29,707 nucleotides of DNA, from the NCBI GenBank assembly GCA_964440095.1, contig CAYTPZ010000024.1:1-29707 (forward strand), in the 5' to 3' direction. Shown piece after piece: positions 1-7,986 of the stretch (position 1 is the stretch's first letter; the number at the start of each line of letters is the position of its first letter). The notes under the pieces are model-generated. The model worked only from the letters and a program-made list of their open reading frames with translations, was not told the DNA's origin and made no database searches. The position numbers were made by a program, and so were the translations under genes. The stretch comes from JACNKJ01 sp964440095 (GTDB taxonomy: Bacteria > Krumholzibacteriota > Krumholzibacteriia > JACNKJ01).

Positions 1-63
1 GACAGCGGAGATGTTCGTCTCGTGGAAGGTGGCAAACTCACCGGTATCGACATCGACCTATAA
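1..63 (+). CDS. 3' end of an unidentified plus-strand gene (partial)
   Basis: Reading frame 1 is open from the window edge and stops at TAA 61-63, giving a 20-residue tail that ends in KLTGIDIDL. The composition is protein-like, and a hairpin follows 25 bases later, between this frame and the convergent gene at 136-1668. That fits the end of a real gene converging on its neighbour. The tail is too short to assign a family, and a chance open frame cannot be excluded. Confidence 0.4.
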   Translation, partial: DSGDVRLVEGGKLTGIDIDL

Positions 64-85
64 ATTCAGATTATCACGCAAATGT

Positions 86-120
86 AAACTCCCCCCTCCA
101 AATCTATCCGGAGGGGGGAG
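86..120 (-). terminator. Hairpin terminator between convergent genes
   Basis: CTCCCCCCTCC (89-99) and GGAGGGGGGAG (110-120) form a perfect 11-bp stem with a 10-base loop. On the minus strand the stem is followed by a short T-rich stretch (TTTACATTT), so it best serves the minus-strand gene that stops at 136. There is no T run on the plus side, although the stem could still slow a plus-strand transcript. Confidence 0.7.
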
Positions 121-135
121 AACCTGTTCAACACT

Positions 136-1668
136 CTACTTGGACAAAAGCAGTTTTGTTGCGCTCTCATACTCAGGAGTTTTCAGTTTGGCGAAATACA
201 GACCTGAAGGCAATGTTCGACCAGCATCATCCTTCCCGTTCCAGGAAACGTTGTGCTGCCCGGCGGGAAGGTCCTCGTACAACAAGGTGCTGATCCGGCG
301 TCCCAACGCGTCAAAGATATCAAGACGCGCTTCGCCCGCTTCTGCAAGTTCGAAGCGAATGGTTGTTTTGGGATTGAAGGGGTTCGGGTAGGACCGTATC
401 CGTGCCGTATCAGCAAAGGGAAGATCGGACTCGACGCCAGTTTGTGAGCCGCTGCCGAAAACGGCCACGTAGCCCGTCTGCGTGCCGCTGGAACCATATC
501 CGATGGCTCCAGACGCCAAGACTCCGCCTTCGATGGCGATGGAGTAGCCGAAATGATCGAAAGCAGCTCCATCACTGACAAGAAGCTTGTCGATAAGGGT
601 GAAGTCGCCGGCATCGTAGAGATACGCAGCTCCAGCTGACCATGCGCTGTCATCTTCTTCGTCCGCGCCGATCGCGATAAGGCCGGCGTCGATGGAGACA
701 GACCTGCCGAAATGATCTCGGTCATGCCCGTCCGCGGGGTAGATGAATTGGAGTTGCGCTCCGGTCGCGGCGTCGAAGACGTAGGCCGCGCCGGAGAAAT
801 CGTAGAAGATGCTTCTTGACGGGGCCCCCACGACGACCAGGCCGTCACTCATGGCGATGGCGTCGGCGAAGTGGCCGCCCTGATCTCCGTTGTAGTTGCT
901 TATGTCCGGCTGAAGCTCGCGGAGCAAGTTTCCCGTAGACACGTCGTACAGATGCGCCTTGGCCCAGGTGAAGCCATCACCGAGGACGAAGAAGGTGCGT
1001 GAACCGACGGCTACGATCCCTGCGTCCATGGCGATGGACACGCCGAAGGTTTGATAGTTGTTGCCCGCGTCCGGTAGTAGTTTTTCCAGCTGATTGCCCG
1101 TTGACGCATCGAAAAGATAGGCCGCGCCGGAGCCGTCGCCAAAGTCGTCAGCCCGCCAGGCTCCGACGGCAACGATGCCGTTGTCGATGGCGATGGAGTT
1201 GCCGAACTCGTCGCCCGCCTCTGCGTCGTCGGCTGTGAGCTTGGCCAGTTGGGCGCCCGTGGAGGCGTCGAAGAGATAGGCCGCGCCCGAAGCGCTGCCG
1301 CTATCGCTTCTGCCGGGCGCGCCGACCGCGACGATGCCCCCCGCCATGGCGATGGAGTAACCGAGTCTGTCTCCGGTCGCTCCGTCGTCAGGAGTCAACT
1401 TGAATAGCTCCATTCCCGTTGCCCCGTTGAGGAGGTAGGCGGCTCCCGAGTTGGCTCCCATGTCGTCATCGCCCGGCGACCCCACCGCGATGATCCCACC
1501 TGCAATAGCGACCGCGTTGCCGAACATGTCTCCTACATCCGCGTCACTCGCCTGGAGTTTGAGATCCTCGAAGATCACATCTCCGATAGCAGGCGTTGTC
1601 GCAATCGCCCACAAGACGACAAGTAGGAGAAGCGGTGCATTCCGTGCCCTTCCGTATCCGTTGACCAT
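136..1668 (-). CDS. Secreted FG-GAP-like repeat protein with C-terminal sorting domain
   Basis: This is a 510-residue exported protein. I place the start at 1668 because AAGGAGCAAGAAA precedes the ATG and a signal peptide follows (positive N-terminus, LLLLVVLWAIATTPAIG core, cleavage near residue 29). The upstream in-frame extension overlaps the neighbouring gene. The body holds seven degenerate repeats of about 55 residues. Each has a core like GDxFGxSIAIxxGIVAVGAP followed by SGAAYLFDxxTG, as in FG-GAP/integrin-type beta-propeller repeats (Pfam FG_GAP_2 style). Residues 424-510 form a FlgD-like Ig domain (SYPNPFNPKTTIRFEL ... LPSGLYFAKL) of the kind used as a type IX-like or cell-surface sorting signal in FCB bacteria. 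The gene lies 34 bases after the propeller gene at 1703-4053 and is probably co-transcribed with it. The ligand or function is unknown; adhesion or surface display is an inference. Confidence 0.85.
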   Translation of the reverse strand: MVNGYGRARNAPLLLLVVLWAIATTPAIGDVIFEDLKLQASDADVGDMFGNAVAIAGGIIAVGSPGDDDMGANSGAAYLLNGATGMELFKLTPDDGATGDRLGYSIAMAGGIVAVGAPGRSDSGSASGAAYLFDASTGAQLAKLTADDAEAGDEFGNSIAIDNGIVAVGAWRADDFGDGSGAAYLFDASTGNQLEKLLPDAGNNYQTFGVSIAMDAGIVAVGSRTFFVLGDGFTWAKAHLYDVSTGNLLRELQPDISNYNGDQGGHFADAIAMSDGLVVVGAPSRSIFYDFSGAAYVFDAATGAQLQFIYPADGHDRDHFGRSVSIDAGLIAIGADEEDDSAWSAGAAYLYDAGDFTLIDKLLVSDGAAFDHFGYSIAIEGGVLASGAIGYGSSGTQTGYVAVFGSGSQTGVESDLPFADTARIRSYPNPFNPKTTIRFELAEAGEARLDIFDALGRRISTLLYEDLPAGQHNVSWNGKDDAGRTLPSGLYFAKLKTPEYESATKLLLSK

Positions 1669-1702
1669 TTTCTTGCTCCTTGGGTATCTATGGGTTGAAA
1701 AC

Positions 1703-4053
1703 CTAGCGCAGGAAGACAAGCCGCCCCCGTGCCTCTTCTCCGCCCGCACGCAACCTGACGAAATACATGCCGCTGGCAACCTGGCGGGACTGGTCGTTTC
1801 GGCCATCCCAAACCACATGCTGCTTGCCTGCGGAGTGCGAAGCTTCAAGGAGCTGGCGAACTCGCCGCCCCTGCAGATCAAAGATCTCGAGGCTGACCGG
1901 CCCGGACTCTCGCAGCGAGTAGCGTATTGTTGTTCGATCGCTGAAAGGATTCGGCTCGCCGTTCAGAATCTTCAGGCCCATGTGCGAGTCAGGCCCCTCG
2001 ACAGCGGTCGGATCGTAATAGGGCACGGTAAGGACAGCCAGGCCTCGGCTGGCGCAGGCCAGCCAAAGCTCATATGAGTCTCCCAGGTCCCGGATTTCCG
2101 CGTCGTATATCTGTTCATGGGGCAAGCCGTCTTCGCGTGTGACGGTTCCGAACTGCTCGCCATCGAACCAAACGATGGCGCGCTCGAATTCGTTGTTATA
2201 CTTGAAATTGGTGAACCAGATTCGACCGTCGGGTGCGGCGGCCAGGGGTGTCATCTGGTCGCCCGGCATGGCCGAGTTGCTGGAATGCCACCACTGATGT
2301 GTGCCCGTGTTCGTGTCGAGGCGGAAGATCCCCTCGGTGGTGCCAAGCCAGCCGATGCCGTCCCGGTCTGCGACAACGCCCATGAATGTGTCATGAAGGG
2401 CGTTGAGCTCGGGCAGGTCGACGTTCTCACGCGAGTAGCGGTAGTTTCCGTCGGTGCGCAGCACTTCGAGATTGGCGCAGGCCCAGACCGTGCCCGGACG
2501 GTCGGGGTCCGGCATAATATTGGCGCCCCAGCCGGCGATGGGAATGTCCGTGAAGCCATTGCCATCGTTGTAGCGCAGGCTGAAGTAATTGCCGATCGTC
2601 CACAGCCGCCCGAAGGAGTCCTCGGCGAGGCCGTCGGACTTCGACCCGGTCTCGAGCGTGAAGAAGCTGTCCCCGTCCACCTCGCGGATGCCGTTGTTGT
2701 AGGGGTTGAAGGCTGTGCGCCCATTGGAGGGCCGAAAGCAGATGGCGTCCGCGTTGTCGCAGGGGTAGGGCCAGTCACCGCCGAGCCCGTAGGTGTAGAC
2801 ATTGTAATTGTACCAGCGCAGACCGTCAAACCTGGCGATGCCACCAACGCCCGGGGCCGCGTTGCCAGTGGTCCATACCTCGCCATTTACACCGAAGCTG
2901 ATGTCGCGGACGAACATGTCGATCTGGGATGTGTTAGTTACACGATATCGCTGCCATTCACCCGTCTTGCCGTCTCGGCGAGCGGCGCCGCCGGTGCCCG
3001 ACACCCACAGGTTCCCGGCGGCGTCCATGGCCATGCCGCCTACCGTGCTGGTGCCCGCAGGCCAATCGCCCAGGCTGTTCCAGTTCGTCCCGTCAAAATG
3101 CCAAACCTGTGCGCCAGCCGCGACCATCAAGGCCTGGGCGTCGCCGTAGGCGTGGAAGGTCGAGAGCCCGTAGTATGCGGGATAGGCTGGGGGCGGCGAA
3201 ACCCAGCTGCCATCGGGGCGTCGGTAATCCAGGGTCCAACCCGCGCTACCCTCCATCTCGCGGAACATCCAAACGTTGCCGACCTCGTCGGCAGCGTTCC
3301 GGATCAGGCGGGCGATGTCGCCGGGCTGATCGTTGTTCGCAACGGGGCTGAAGAGCTGGGTCGGCTGTCGAAGACCACGCGGCCGTAGAATCCGTCCTCG
3401 ACCCAGACTCGGTAGTCGCCCCCTGGCAGTTCCTGGACGTTGACGCGGTCGATGAATGTCCAGCCCGGCCAGCCGTCGGCGCCCGCGGTACCCTCCCAGG
3501 CGGTCCAGGCGCCGCTCGAGGGCTCATAGCGTACCAGGCCGCCTCCCCAGCCGTTGCCGTCGAGGGCGATCCATAGGCTGCCGTCGGATGCGCGCGCGAG
3601 GTCATGTATGGATCCCTGCGGCATCGGGCTGCTCGAGGCATCGAAGCGCTTGAGCGAGCCGGGGCCGATATCGGGGCGGTAGGAAAACAGGACATTCCCG
3701 CTGATCATCCAGAGCCTGCCAGCGCCGTCGGGAAGGAACTCAACGATGCGCGCGGAACCCCCGACCTCCGGATCGCCGATGATCGGGTAGTCGACATTGG
3801 ACACGTTTTCCCAACGCTTCTCCTCCTGGATGAAGCGGGCGAAGCCGCCTTCCCCCCAGATGGGATTGTAGGCCGCGATGTAGGGGTCGCCGCCGGGATC
3901 GATCCAGAGGGCGTCGCTGTTATCGCCTTGGATGCCCGTGTTCGTCGGCCGGTAGTAGGTCCAAGCCCACCCCTCGGGTAAATCGGCCCAGGACATGGTG
4001 AAGCAGGAGCAGATCAAGATTGCGAGGGTCAAGGTAGTCGGGATCGTCTTCAT
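1703..4053 (-). pseudogene. Frameshifted secreted beta-propeller protein with C-terminal sorting domain
   Basis: Two adjoining frames make one protein. The 5' part starts at ATG 4053 (GGAG six bases upstream, then signal peptide MKTIPTTLTLAILICSCFTMSWA) and runs out of frame to a stop at 3304. The other frame continues without a stop from about 3380 down to TAG 1703. The join lies near 3361-3372: ...YGRVVFD continues as QPTQLFSPVANNDQPGDIAR in the second frame. One missing base explains it, since 2351 nt plus 1 is 784 codons. The body has repeated WxSGxxG, GIGWLGTTEGIFRLD and DGRIWFT blades resembling two-component-regulator-type propeller repeats (Reg_prop). The last ~90 residues are a FlgD-like sorting domain (GEPNPFSDRTTIRYSL ... 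VASGMYFVRL). No slippery heptamer is visible, so this is a real mutation or a sequencing error. Its function is unknown. Confidence 0.75.
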
Positions 4054-4097
4054 CGTCATCTCCGGGAACGAGTTGCACCCATATTCAGAATAACTTG

Positions 4098-4127
4098 AAT
4101 ATACCAAACAAGGATAATCGCTGTCAA
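4098..4127 (-). promoter_or_regulatory. Sigma-70-type promoter of the propeller/FG-GAP genes
   Basis: On the minus strand, TTGACA (4127-4122) is separated by 18 bases from TATATT (4103-4098). The start of transcription would fall near 4091, leaving a leader of about 38 bases before the ATG at 4053. The -35 box matches consensus exactly and the -10 box matches at five of six positions. The surrounding DNA (4081-4160) is clearly more AT-rich than the genes on either side. Confidence 0.6.
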
Positions 4128-4205
4128 CCATCCAGATAATTTTCAGGTATCAATATGTTGAATATAGGCTCGCCACCGAAGACGCCCGGCTCGGAGAAAT
4201 TGGGG

Positions 4206-4520
4206 CTAGTGCGCCCAGCGCTTGCGCAGCAGGACTACTAGGTGATCGGAAAATTCCTTGGGCATGGGCGTGTCGGGAATCCTCCCAACCAAGTGTACTG
4301 TTTCTTTATAGGTGCTCAGAAAAACACGGCACTCCTTGCAGAGCGCCAGGTGCATGTCGATGCTTCTTCGTTCCGAATCGGGAAGTTCGTCTTCGATATA
4401 ATCCTGCAAGATCTGCGAGACGTCGCGGCAGCTGATCATGCGCATGCCCATGATCTTCTTGCCGAACATCCAGGCCATCATCTTGCGCATCATCTTCATG
4501 GCTGGGTTGTATTCGTACAT
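4206..4520 (-). CDS. Soluble zinc-finger anti-sigma factor (zf-HC2/ZAS type)
   Basis: This 104-residue protein has the zinc anti-sigma pattern: Cys31, then His57-x3-Cys61-x2-Cys64 (MHLALCKECRVF), inside a helical segment that normally binds the partner ECF sigma. The gene sits 14 bases behind the sigma gene at 4535-5158, the usual sigma/anti-sigma operon order, so that sigma is the inferred target. No membrane segment is visible, so it should be cytoplasmic, as in RsrA/ChrR-like redox or metal-sensing ZAS proteins. The N-terminus is odd, with ten methionines in the first 28 residues. The true start could therefore be one of the later ATGs (for example residue 28, 4439). No start has a strong ribosome site. 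The signal sensed is unknown. Confidence 0.8.
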   Translation of the reverse strand: MYEYNPAMKMMRKMMAWMFGKKIMGMRMISCRDVSQILQDYIEDELPDSERRSIDMHLALCKECRVFLSTYKETVHLVGRIPDTPMPKEFSDHLVVLLRKRWAH

Positions 4521-4534
4521 GGCGTCACGCTTTC

Positions 4535-5158
4535 TCAGGCTTCTTCAAAGTCGGCGGCCAGCATTTTTCGCAGAGCCAAACGCGCTCGATGCAGGCGGCT
4601 TTTCACGGCCGGGATGCTGAGCTCAAGCGCATCGGCAATTTCCTGGCGGCTTTGTCCTTCAAGATCTGCGAGCACCACCACGGTGCGGTATTCATCGGGC
4701 AACTTATCTATCGCATCTCGCACGGCCCGCCCGGTCTCTTCCTTCTGGATGTCCAGAACCGAGCCCCGCCATTTGCGAATGGGCGCCACGTGCAAGCCCT
4801 CTTCGGTAAAGGCTTCCATGGGATCTTCCCAACTCTGCTCGGGCCTTCGCGTGGAAGAGCGTCGTTTCATCAAGGCCAAGTTCGTGCCCATGCGATAGAC
4901 CCAAGTACCCAGCGTGGATCGACCTTCAAACTGCTCGATCTTGTCCATCATGCGAAGGAAGGTATCTTGGGTAACCTCCTCCGCGTCCTCCACACTGCCT
5001 GTGATGCGCAGGGCAAGGTTATAGATTCGATCGCGATGACCGGACAGAACTTCCCGGAGGGCAGACTCGTCCTTTTGGGCAAGCCGTTCCACCAGCTTGG
5101 CCTCGGCCTCGCTGAGCGTCGCCTCAATCTGGGGCTTCTTTCGCCCCTGCTCGTCCAT
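4535..5158 (-). CDS. RNA polymerase ECF-type sigma factor (RpoE/SigW-like)
   Basis: A 207-residue sigma-70 family ECF factor that directs RNA polymerase to a dedicated set of promoters. Region 2 is seen in RIYNLALRITGSVEDAEEVTQDTFLRMM...GTWVYRMGTNLALMKRR. Region 4 is seen in LPDEYRTVVVLADLEGQSRQEIADALELSIPAVKSRLHRARLALRK, with its helix-turn-helix. An upstream in-frame ATG at 5182 exists, but a likely promoter puts the transcript start near 5181, so I take the ATG at 5158 (MDEQGRK). Neither has a strong Shine-Dalgarno. The next gene is its probable anti-sigma factor. The regulon is unknown. The secreted-protein genes immediately downstream have their own sigma-70-like promoter. Confidence 0.9.
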   Translation of the reverse strand: MDEQGRKKPQIEATLSEAEAKLVERLAQKDESALREVLSGHRDRIYNLALRITGSVEDAEEVTQDTFLRMMDKIEQFEGRSTLGTWVYRMGTNLALMKRRSSTRRPEQSWEDPMEAFTEEGLHVAPIRKWRGSVLDIQKEETGRAVRDAIDKLPDEYRTVVVLADLEGQSRQEIADALELSIPAVKSRLHRARLALRKMLAADFEEA

Positions 5159-5187
5159 GGTCCAGAAAACTGTTAGAAGCATGGTAT

Positions 5188-5217
5188 TAGCTAATCAGAG
5201 GGCAACCGTACTGGCAA
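5188..5217 (-). promoter_or_regulatory. Possible promoter of the ECF sigma operon
   Basis: On the minus strand, TTGCCA (5217-5212), an 18-base spacer and TAGCTA (5193-5188) precede the sigma gene. The -10 resembles TAGCTT in the candidate rpmH and dnaA promoters. Predicted transcription start near 5181 supports the ATG at 5158. The match is modest, and an autoregulated ECF promoter elsewhere is possible. Confidence 0.3.
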
Positions 5218-5267
5218 GGTCAATTTCATCCATTAGATGCGTCGAGGATCCGGAAAGGTTCAAAGAA

Positions 5268-5350
5268 AGTCGCCAGTCTCCAGAAAAATACCCTCCCCCG
5301 AAAGCGAGGAAGGGCGGAAATTGGTGACTGGCGACTGGTGGCTGGCGACT
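5268..5350. repeat. Heptad/14-mer repeat element around the trxB terminator
   Basis: GGTGACTGGCGACT (5323-5336) is followed directly by GGTGGCTGGCGACT (5337-5350), a tandem 14-mer built of two 7-base units that ends within the trxB stop codon. An inverted copy, AGTCGCCAGTCTCC (5268-5281, 13 of 14 matching the complement of the first unit), lies on the other side of the trxB terminator. The terminator is thus bracketed by a long inverted repeat. Similar heptad arrays follow gyrB and the cytochrome gene. Confidence 0.7.
5284..5314 (-). terminator. Rho-independent terminator of trxB
   Basis: On the minus strand CCCTTCCTC (5314-5306) pairs with GGGGGAGGG (5299-5291) through nine pairs including two G-U wobbles, with a six-base loop. 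TATTTTT (5290-5284) follows. It lies 35 bases past the trxB stop. Confidence 0.7.
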
Positions 5351-6269
5351 AGTCGCCTTCCTCTTCCAGCAGTTTCTCGGCCTCCAGCGCGGCCTGGCAA
5401 CCACTTCCGGCGGCGGTAATGGCCTGCTTGTACACCGTGTCCTGCACATCGCCGCAGGCGAAAACGCCCGTCACATTGGTCTTGGTGTCGGTGGCGTCGA
5501 TGTATCCGCTTTCGTCCAGGTCGATCTGCCCTTCGAAGATCTGCGTGTTGGGCGTATGGCCGATGGCCATGAAGACGCCGTCACATTCGAGGTCAGATTC
5601 TTCGCCGGTCTTAGTGTCTTTAACGCGAAGCCCGGTGACGGTTTCATCGCCGAGAACGTCGACGGGTGAGGCGTTCCAGACGAATTCGATCTTGTCGTTG
5701 GCCAATGCGCGCTCCTGCATGATCTTGCTGGCGCGCAGCTCGTCGCGGCGATGTACCACGCGCACGCGCTTGCCGAATTTAGTCAGGAAGACGGCTTCTT
5801 CCATGGCGGAATCGCCGCCGCCCACGACCACTATTTCCTTGTCTTTGTAGAAGAATCCGTCGCAGGTGGCGCAGGCGCTGACGCCACGGCCCATGAGGCG
5901 CAGCTCGTTGTCGAGGCCGAGTAGGCGAGCTTTGGCGCCGGTGGAAATAATGACGGTCTTGGCCCGATACTCGTCGTCCCCCACCCAAACCTTGAAGGGA
6001 CGCTGGGATAGGTCAACCTTACTGACGTCGCCGGACACGAACTCGGTGGCGAAGCGCTCGGCCTGCTTGCGCATGTTGTCCATGAGCTCAGGGCCCATGA
6101 TTCCCTCGGGGAAGCCGGGGAAATTTTCCACATCGGTGGTGATGGTCAGCTGGCCACCCGCCTGGAGACCTTCGATGACCAGGGGTTTCAGCTCAGCGCG
6201 AGCCGCGTAGATGGCGGCCGTGAGTCCCGCGGGGCCAGTTCCAATGACGATGACATTCCTCACATCCAT
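5349..6269 (-). CDS. trxB: Thioredoxin-disulfide reductase (TrxB)
   Basis: This 306-residue low-molecular-weight thioredoxin reductase passes electrons from NADPH through FAD and a redox-active disulfide to thioredoxin in the cytoplasm. Visible motifs in order are the FAD-binding GTGPAG (10-15), the active-site disulfide CATC (133-136) followed by DGFF, the NADPH-binding GGGDSA (150-155) with the downstream VHRRDELRA phosphate-binding stretch, and the C-terminal FAD motif GVFACGDVQD. The length is normal for the family. The start at 6269 is preceded by GGAG seven bases upstream and begins exactly at the Rossmann fold. The in-frame upstream extension to 6338 has no family support. It is transcribed alone, with a 332-base gap upstream and its own terminator downstream. 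Confidence 0.96.
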   Translation of the reverse strand: MDVRNVIVIGTGPAGLTAAIYAARAELKPLVIEGLQAGGQLTITTDVENFPGFPEGIMGPELMDNMRKQAERFATEFVSGDVSKVDLSQRPFKVWVGDDEYRAKTVIISTGAKARLLGLDNELRLMGRGVSACATCDGFFYKDKEIVVVGGGDSAMEEAVFLTKFGKRVRVVHRRDELRASKIMQERALANDKIEFVWNASPVDVLGDETVTGLRVKDTKTGEESDLECDGVFMAIGHTPNTQIFEGQIDLDESGYIDATDTKTNVTGVFACGDVQDTVYKQAITAAGSGCQAALEAEKLLEEEGD

Positions 6270-6601
6270 GATCACGCTCCAGTGTGTGTTTCTCTGACGG
6301 CAACGACGCAATCTATCGCGGGGGAGGGCCCGCCGCAAGAGCGGCCAGGGCGGAGCCCAAATTGCGGGAATGGGATGACTCTATTTGGGGTTTGGTTTCT
6401 CCCGGAATACTAGATCTTGGGGCCTATTTTCGGACCTTTATGTAAGATACCTTTTTTCAACCGCATGTGGACAACTGCCCTTCTTCCCCATCAGCCATAC
6501 GAGCAAACCCCTTCCAAAGAAAGGGGTTAAAGGGGTTTCCACAATATGGGCAGGTTTTCCACAAGCCCCCTGTGGTTATTGAGGCTGGGCTGGAAACCGG
6601 C
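6270..6601. other. 332-base gap holding a cluster of DnaA-box-like sequences
   Basis: There is no convincing gene between trxB and the bactofilin. The gap contains four sequences close to the DnaA box TTATCCACA or its complement: TGTGGACAA (6466-6474), GTTTCCACA (6535-6543), TTTTCCACA (6555-6563, the same variant seen three times in the origin gap) and TGTGGTTAT (6571-6579). They lie within 114 bases and surround a hairpin at 6506-6528. A trxB promoter must lie in 6270-6460, but no strong -35/-10 pair was seen. Confidence 0.4.
6506..6528 (-). terminator. Hairpin downstream of the bactofilin gene
   Basis: AACCCCTT (6506-6513) and AAGGGGTT (6521-6528) form a perfect 8-bp stem with a 7-base loop, 74 bases past the bactofilin stop. 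On the minus strand only three T residues follow, so termination would be weak. A second palindrome, CCGGCC-TAG-GGCCGG (6597-6611), covers the bactofilin stop codon itself. Confidence 0.35.
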
Positions 6602-7042
6602 CTAGGGCCGGAGGAGCTCCTTGGGTGTAACTTCATTCTTACGGGCTTCCACCATGGGCTCGCGGCGCTGGGGCTGCTTCTCACCCATGCGGCAATTTCC
6701 CTCGAAGAAAACGCCTTCGTCGATGACCAGGCGCTTGGTCACGATATCGCCTTCAAGGTGGCTACCGGCCTTGAGCTCAATGCGCTCAGTGGCGGTGATG
6801 TTGCCGAAAACCCGTCCGGAGATGGAGGCGTTTTTTACACTGAGGGTGCCCTTGAGGATGCCGCTCTTGCCAACTTCAAGGGTTTCGCGACAATTAATGT
6901 CACCTTCGAACTCACCGTCGATTCGCAGGTTGCCCTGAACCGTGGTGTTGCCGTTGAAGTGACTGCCCGCCCCCAGGATCGAGGCGTTGCCGCCGGCGCC
7001 GCCGACGCTTGCGGGACCGTTTTCGTCTTCGCGTCCGAACAT
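6602..7042 (-). CDS. Bactofilin family cytoskeletal protein
   Basis: A 146-residue bactofilin (DUF583). These proteins polymerise without nucleotide into filaments that scaffold cell-shape, stalk or polar functions. The central part (about residues 20-115) is a right-handed beta-helix: short repeats such as GNTTVQGNLRIDGEFEGDINCRE..., GILKGTLSVKNASISGRVFGN and GSHLEGDIVTKRLVIDEGVFFEG. It is flanked by short disordered tails that are Gly-rich at the N-terminus and charged at the C-terminus. GGAAGGAGT precedes the ATG at 7042; the in-frame extension to 7093 lacks family support. It lies 115 bases after a membrane-anchored M23 peptidase gene that itself follows parB. Bactofilin/M23 pairs are known to cooperate in localized cell-wall remodelling, and ParABS-linked bactofilins are known in Myxococcus. 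A similar role here is inferred. Confidence 0.93.
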   Translation of the reverse strand: MFGREDENGPASVGGAGGNASILGAGSHFNGNTTVQGNLRIDGEFEGDINCRETLEVGKSGILKGTLSVKNASISGRVFGNITATERIELKAGSHLEGDIVTKRLVIDEGVFFEGNCRMGEKQPQRREPMVEARKNEVTPKELLRP

Positions 7043-7157
7043 GTCCGACTCCTTCCAATTCCGCTGCGACCGCTGGCGGATTCTGATGGCCAATCCTTTG
7101 ACAGTCTCAGCCTAGTGCATGCGCCGCGAGAAATCCAGTGCCCCGCGGAAAAACAAA

Positions 7158-7979
7158 CTAATCCAGTAGATAGCTCTTGGGGTCTTCGGGAATTCCATTT
7201 CTACGGATCTCGAAATGCAAGTGCGGGGCCGTGCTACGACCCGTGCTACCCACGTAGCCGAGGATGTCTCCTCGTTCCACGCGGTCCTCTTTGCGAACAC
7301 CCAGGTGACTGTTGTGACCGTAAAGGCTGGTCACGCCGAAACCATGATCGAGCAATACGAAATTTCCGTACTCGTCGTTCCATCCCGCCACCAGAACCAC
7401 GCCGTCTCCCGCCGCGCGCACCGGCGTTCCGGGTTCGGCGGCAATGTCCATGCCCGCGTGATAGTCGTGTCCATGCTGACCATGAAACTCCTGGGTGATC
7501 CAGCCGCGCAGAGGCCAGCTGCTGGGCATGGCGCTGAGTACTTGCTGCTCTCCGCGTTGCAACAAGTTCTCGCGCTGAGGCAGACCATCAGCCAAGGCGC
7601 GCTCGCGCCGAATCTGCTCCGGAATCAAGGAGTCCGGTGGAAGTGTGCCTTCGCCGAAGAGTGTTTGCATCCGATAGAGCAGAACCGCGCTCTCCTCGAG
7701 TTCGCGCTCAAGAGTGTTCATCCGACTGAGTTGCGCGGTGCTCTCTTCCAGTTGTCGTTCGAGTACTCGATTCTTTTGCTTCTCAAGAATCAAGGAACTG
7801 GATGAGAAGATCAGCACAAGAATGGCCAGAATGCCGCCGACAATGAGCAGCGCAAGAAAACGCAAAACACCCAAAGGCATTTCGACGCTGAACGGTTCAT
7901 CCCCGGAATCCGGCACCAAGTGGATGCGGATCTTGCGCGGCGCGTCCTTGCGCGGCCAGAGCCATTTCCAGATAGGCAT
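7158..7979 (-). CDS. Membrane-anchored M23 (LytM-type) peptidoglycan endopeptidase
   Basis: A 273-residue bitopic protein with a positively charged cytoplasmic N-terminus, one membrane segment (about 38-60), a coiled coil (about 64-105) and a periplasmic M23 metallopeptidase domain (about 155-273). The zinc and catalytic residues are all present: His174 and Asp178 in HAGMD, His222 in LYGHNS, and His253/His255 in PHLHFE. This predicts an active zinc enzyme that cuts peptide cross-links in the cell wall rather than a degenerate EnvC-like activator. The ATG at 7979 follows the parB stop by seven bases, so it is in the parAB operon. It precedes the bactofilin, a likely partner that would place the enzyme. 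I see no signal for secretion beyond the anchor. Confidence 0.92.
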   Translation of the reverse strand: MPIWKWLWPRKDAPRKIRIHLVPDSGDEPFSVEMPLGVLRFLALLIVGGILAILVLIFSSSSLILEKQKNRVLERQLEESTAQLSRMNTLERELEESAVLLYRMQTLFGEGTLPPDSLIPEQIRRERALADGLPQRENLLQRGEQQVLSAMPSSWPLRGWITQEFHGQHGHDYHAGMDIAAEPGTPVRAAGDGVVLVAGWNDEYGNFVLLDHGFGVTSLYGHNSHLGVRKEDRVERGDILGYVGSTGRSTAPHLHFEIRRNGIPEDPKSYLLD

Positions 7980-7986
7980 GCGCGGC

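Noticed and set aside
2117..3388. 423-codon plus-strand open frame opposite the propeller gene
   Set aside because: It lies entirely antisense to a protein with clear signal peptide, repeats and sorting domain. It is rich in Val/Ala/Gly/Asp with no recognisable motif, as expected for a shadow in GC-rich DNA.
6467..7498. 343-codon plus-strand open frame across the bactofilin and M23 genes
   Set aside because: It spans two well-supported minus-strand genes and the gaps beside them; no family resemblance.
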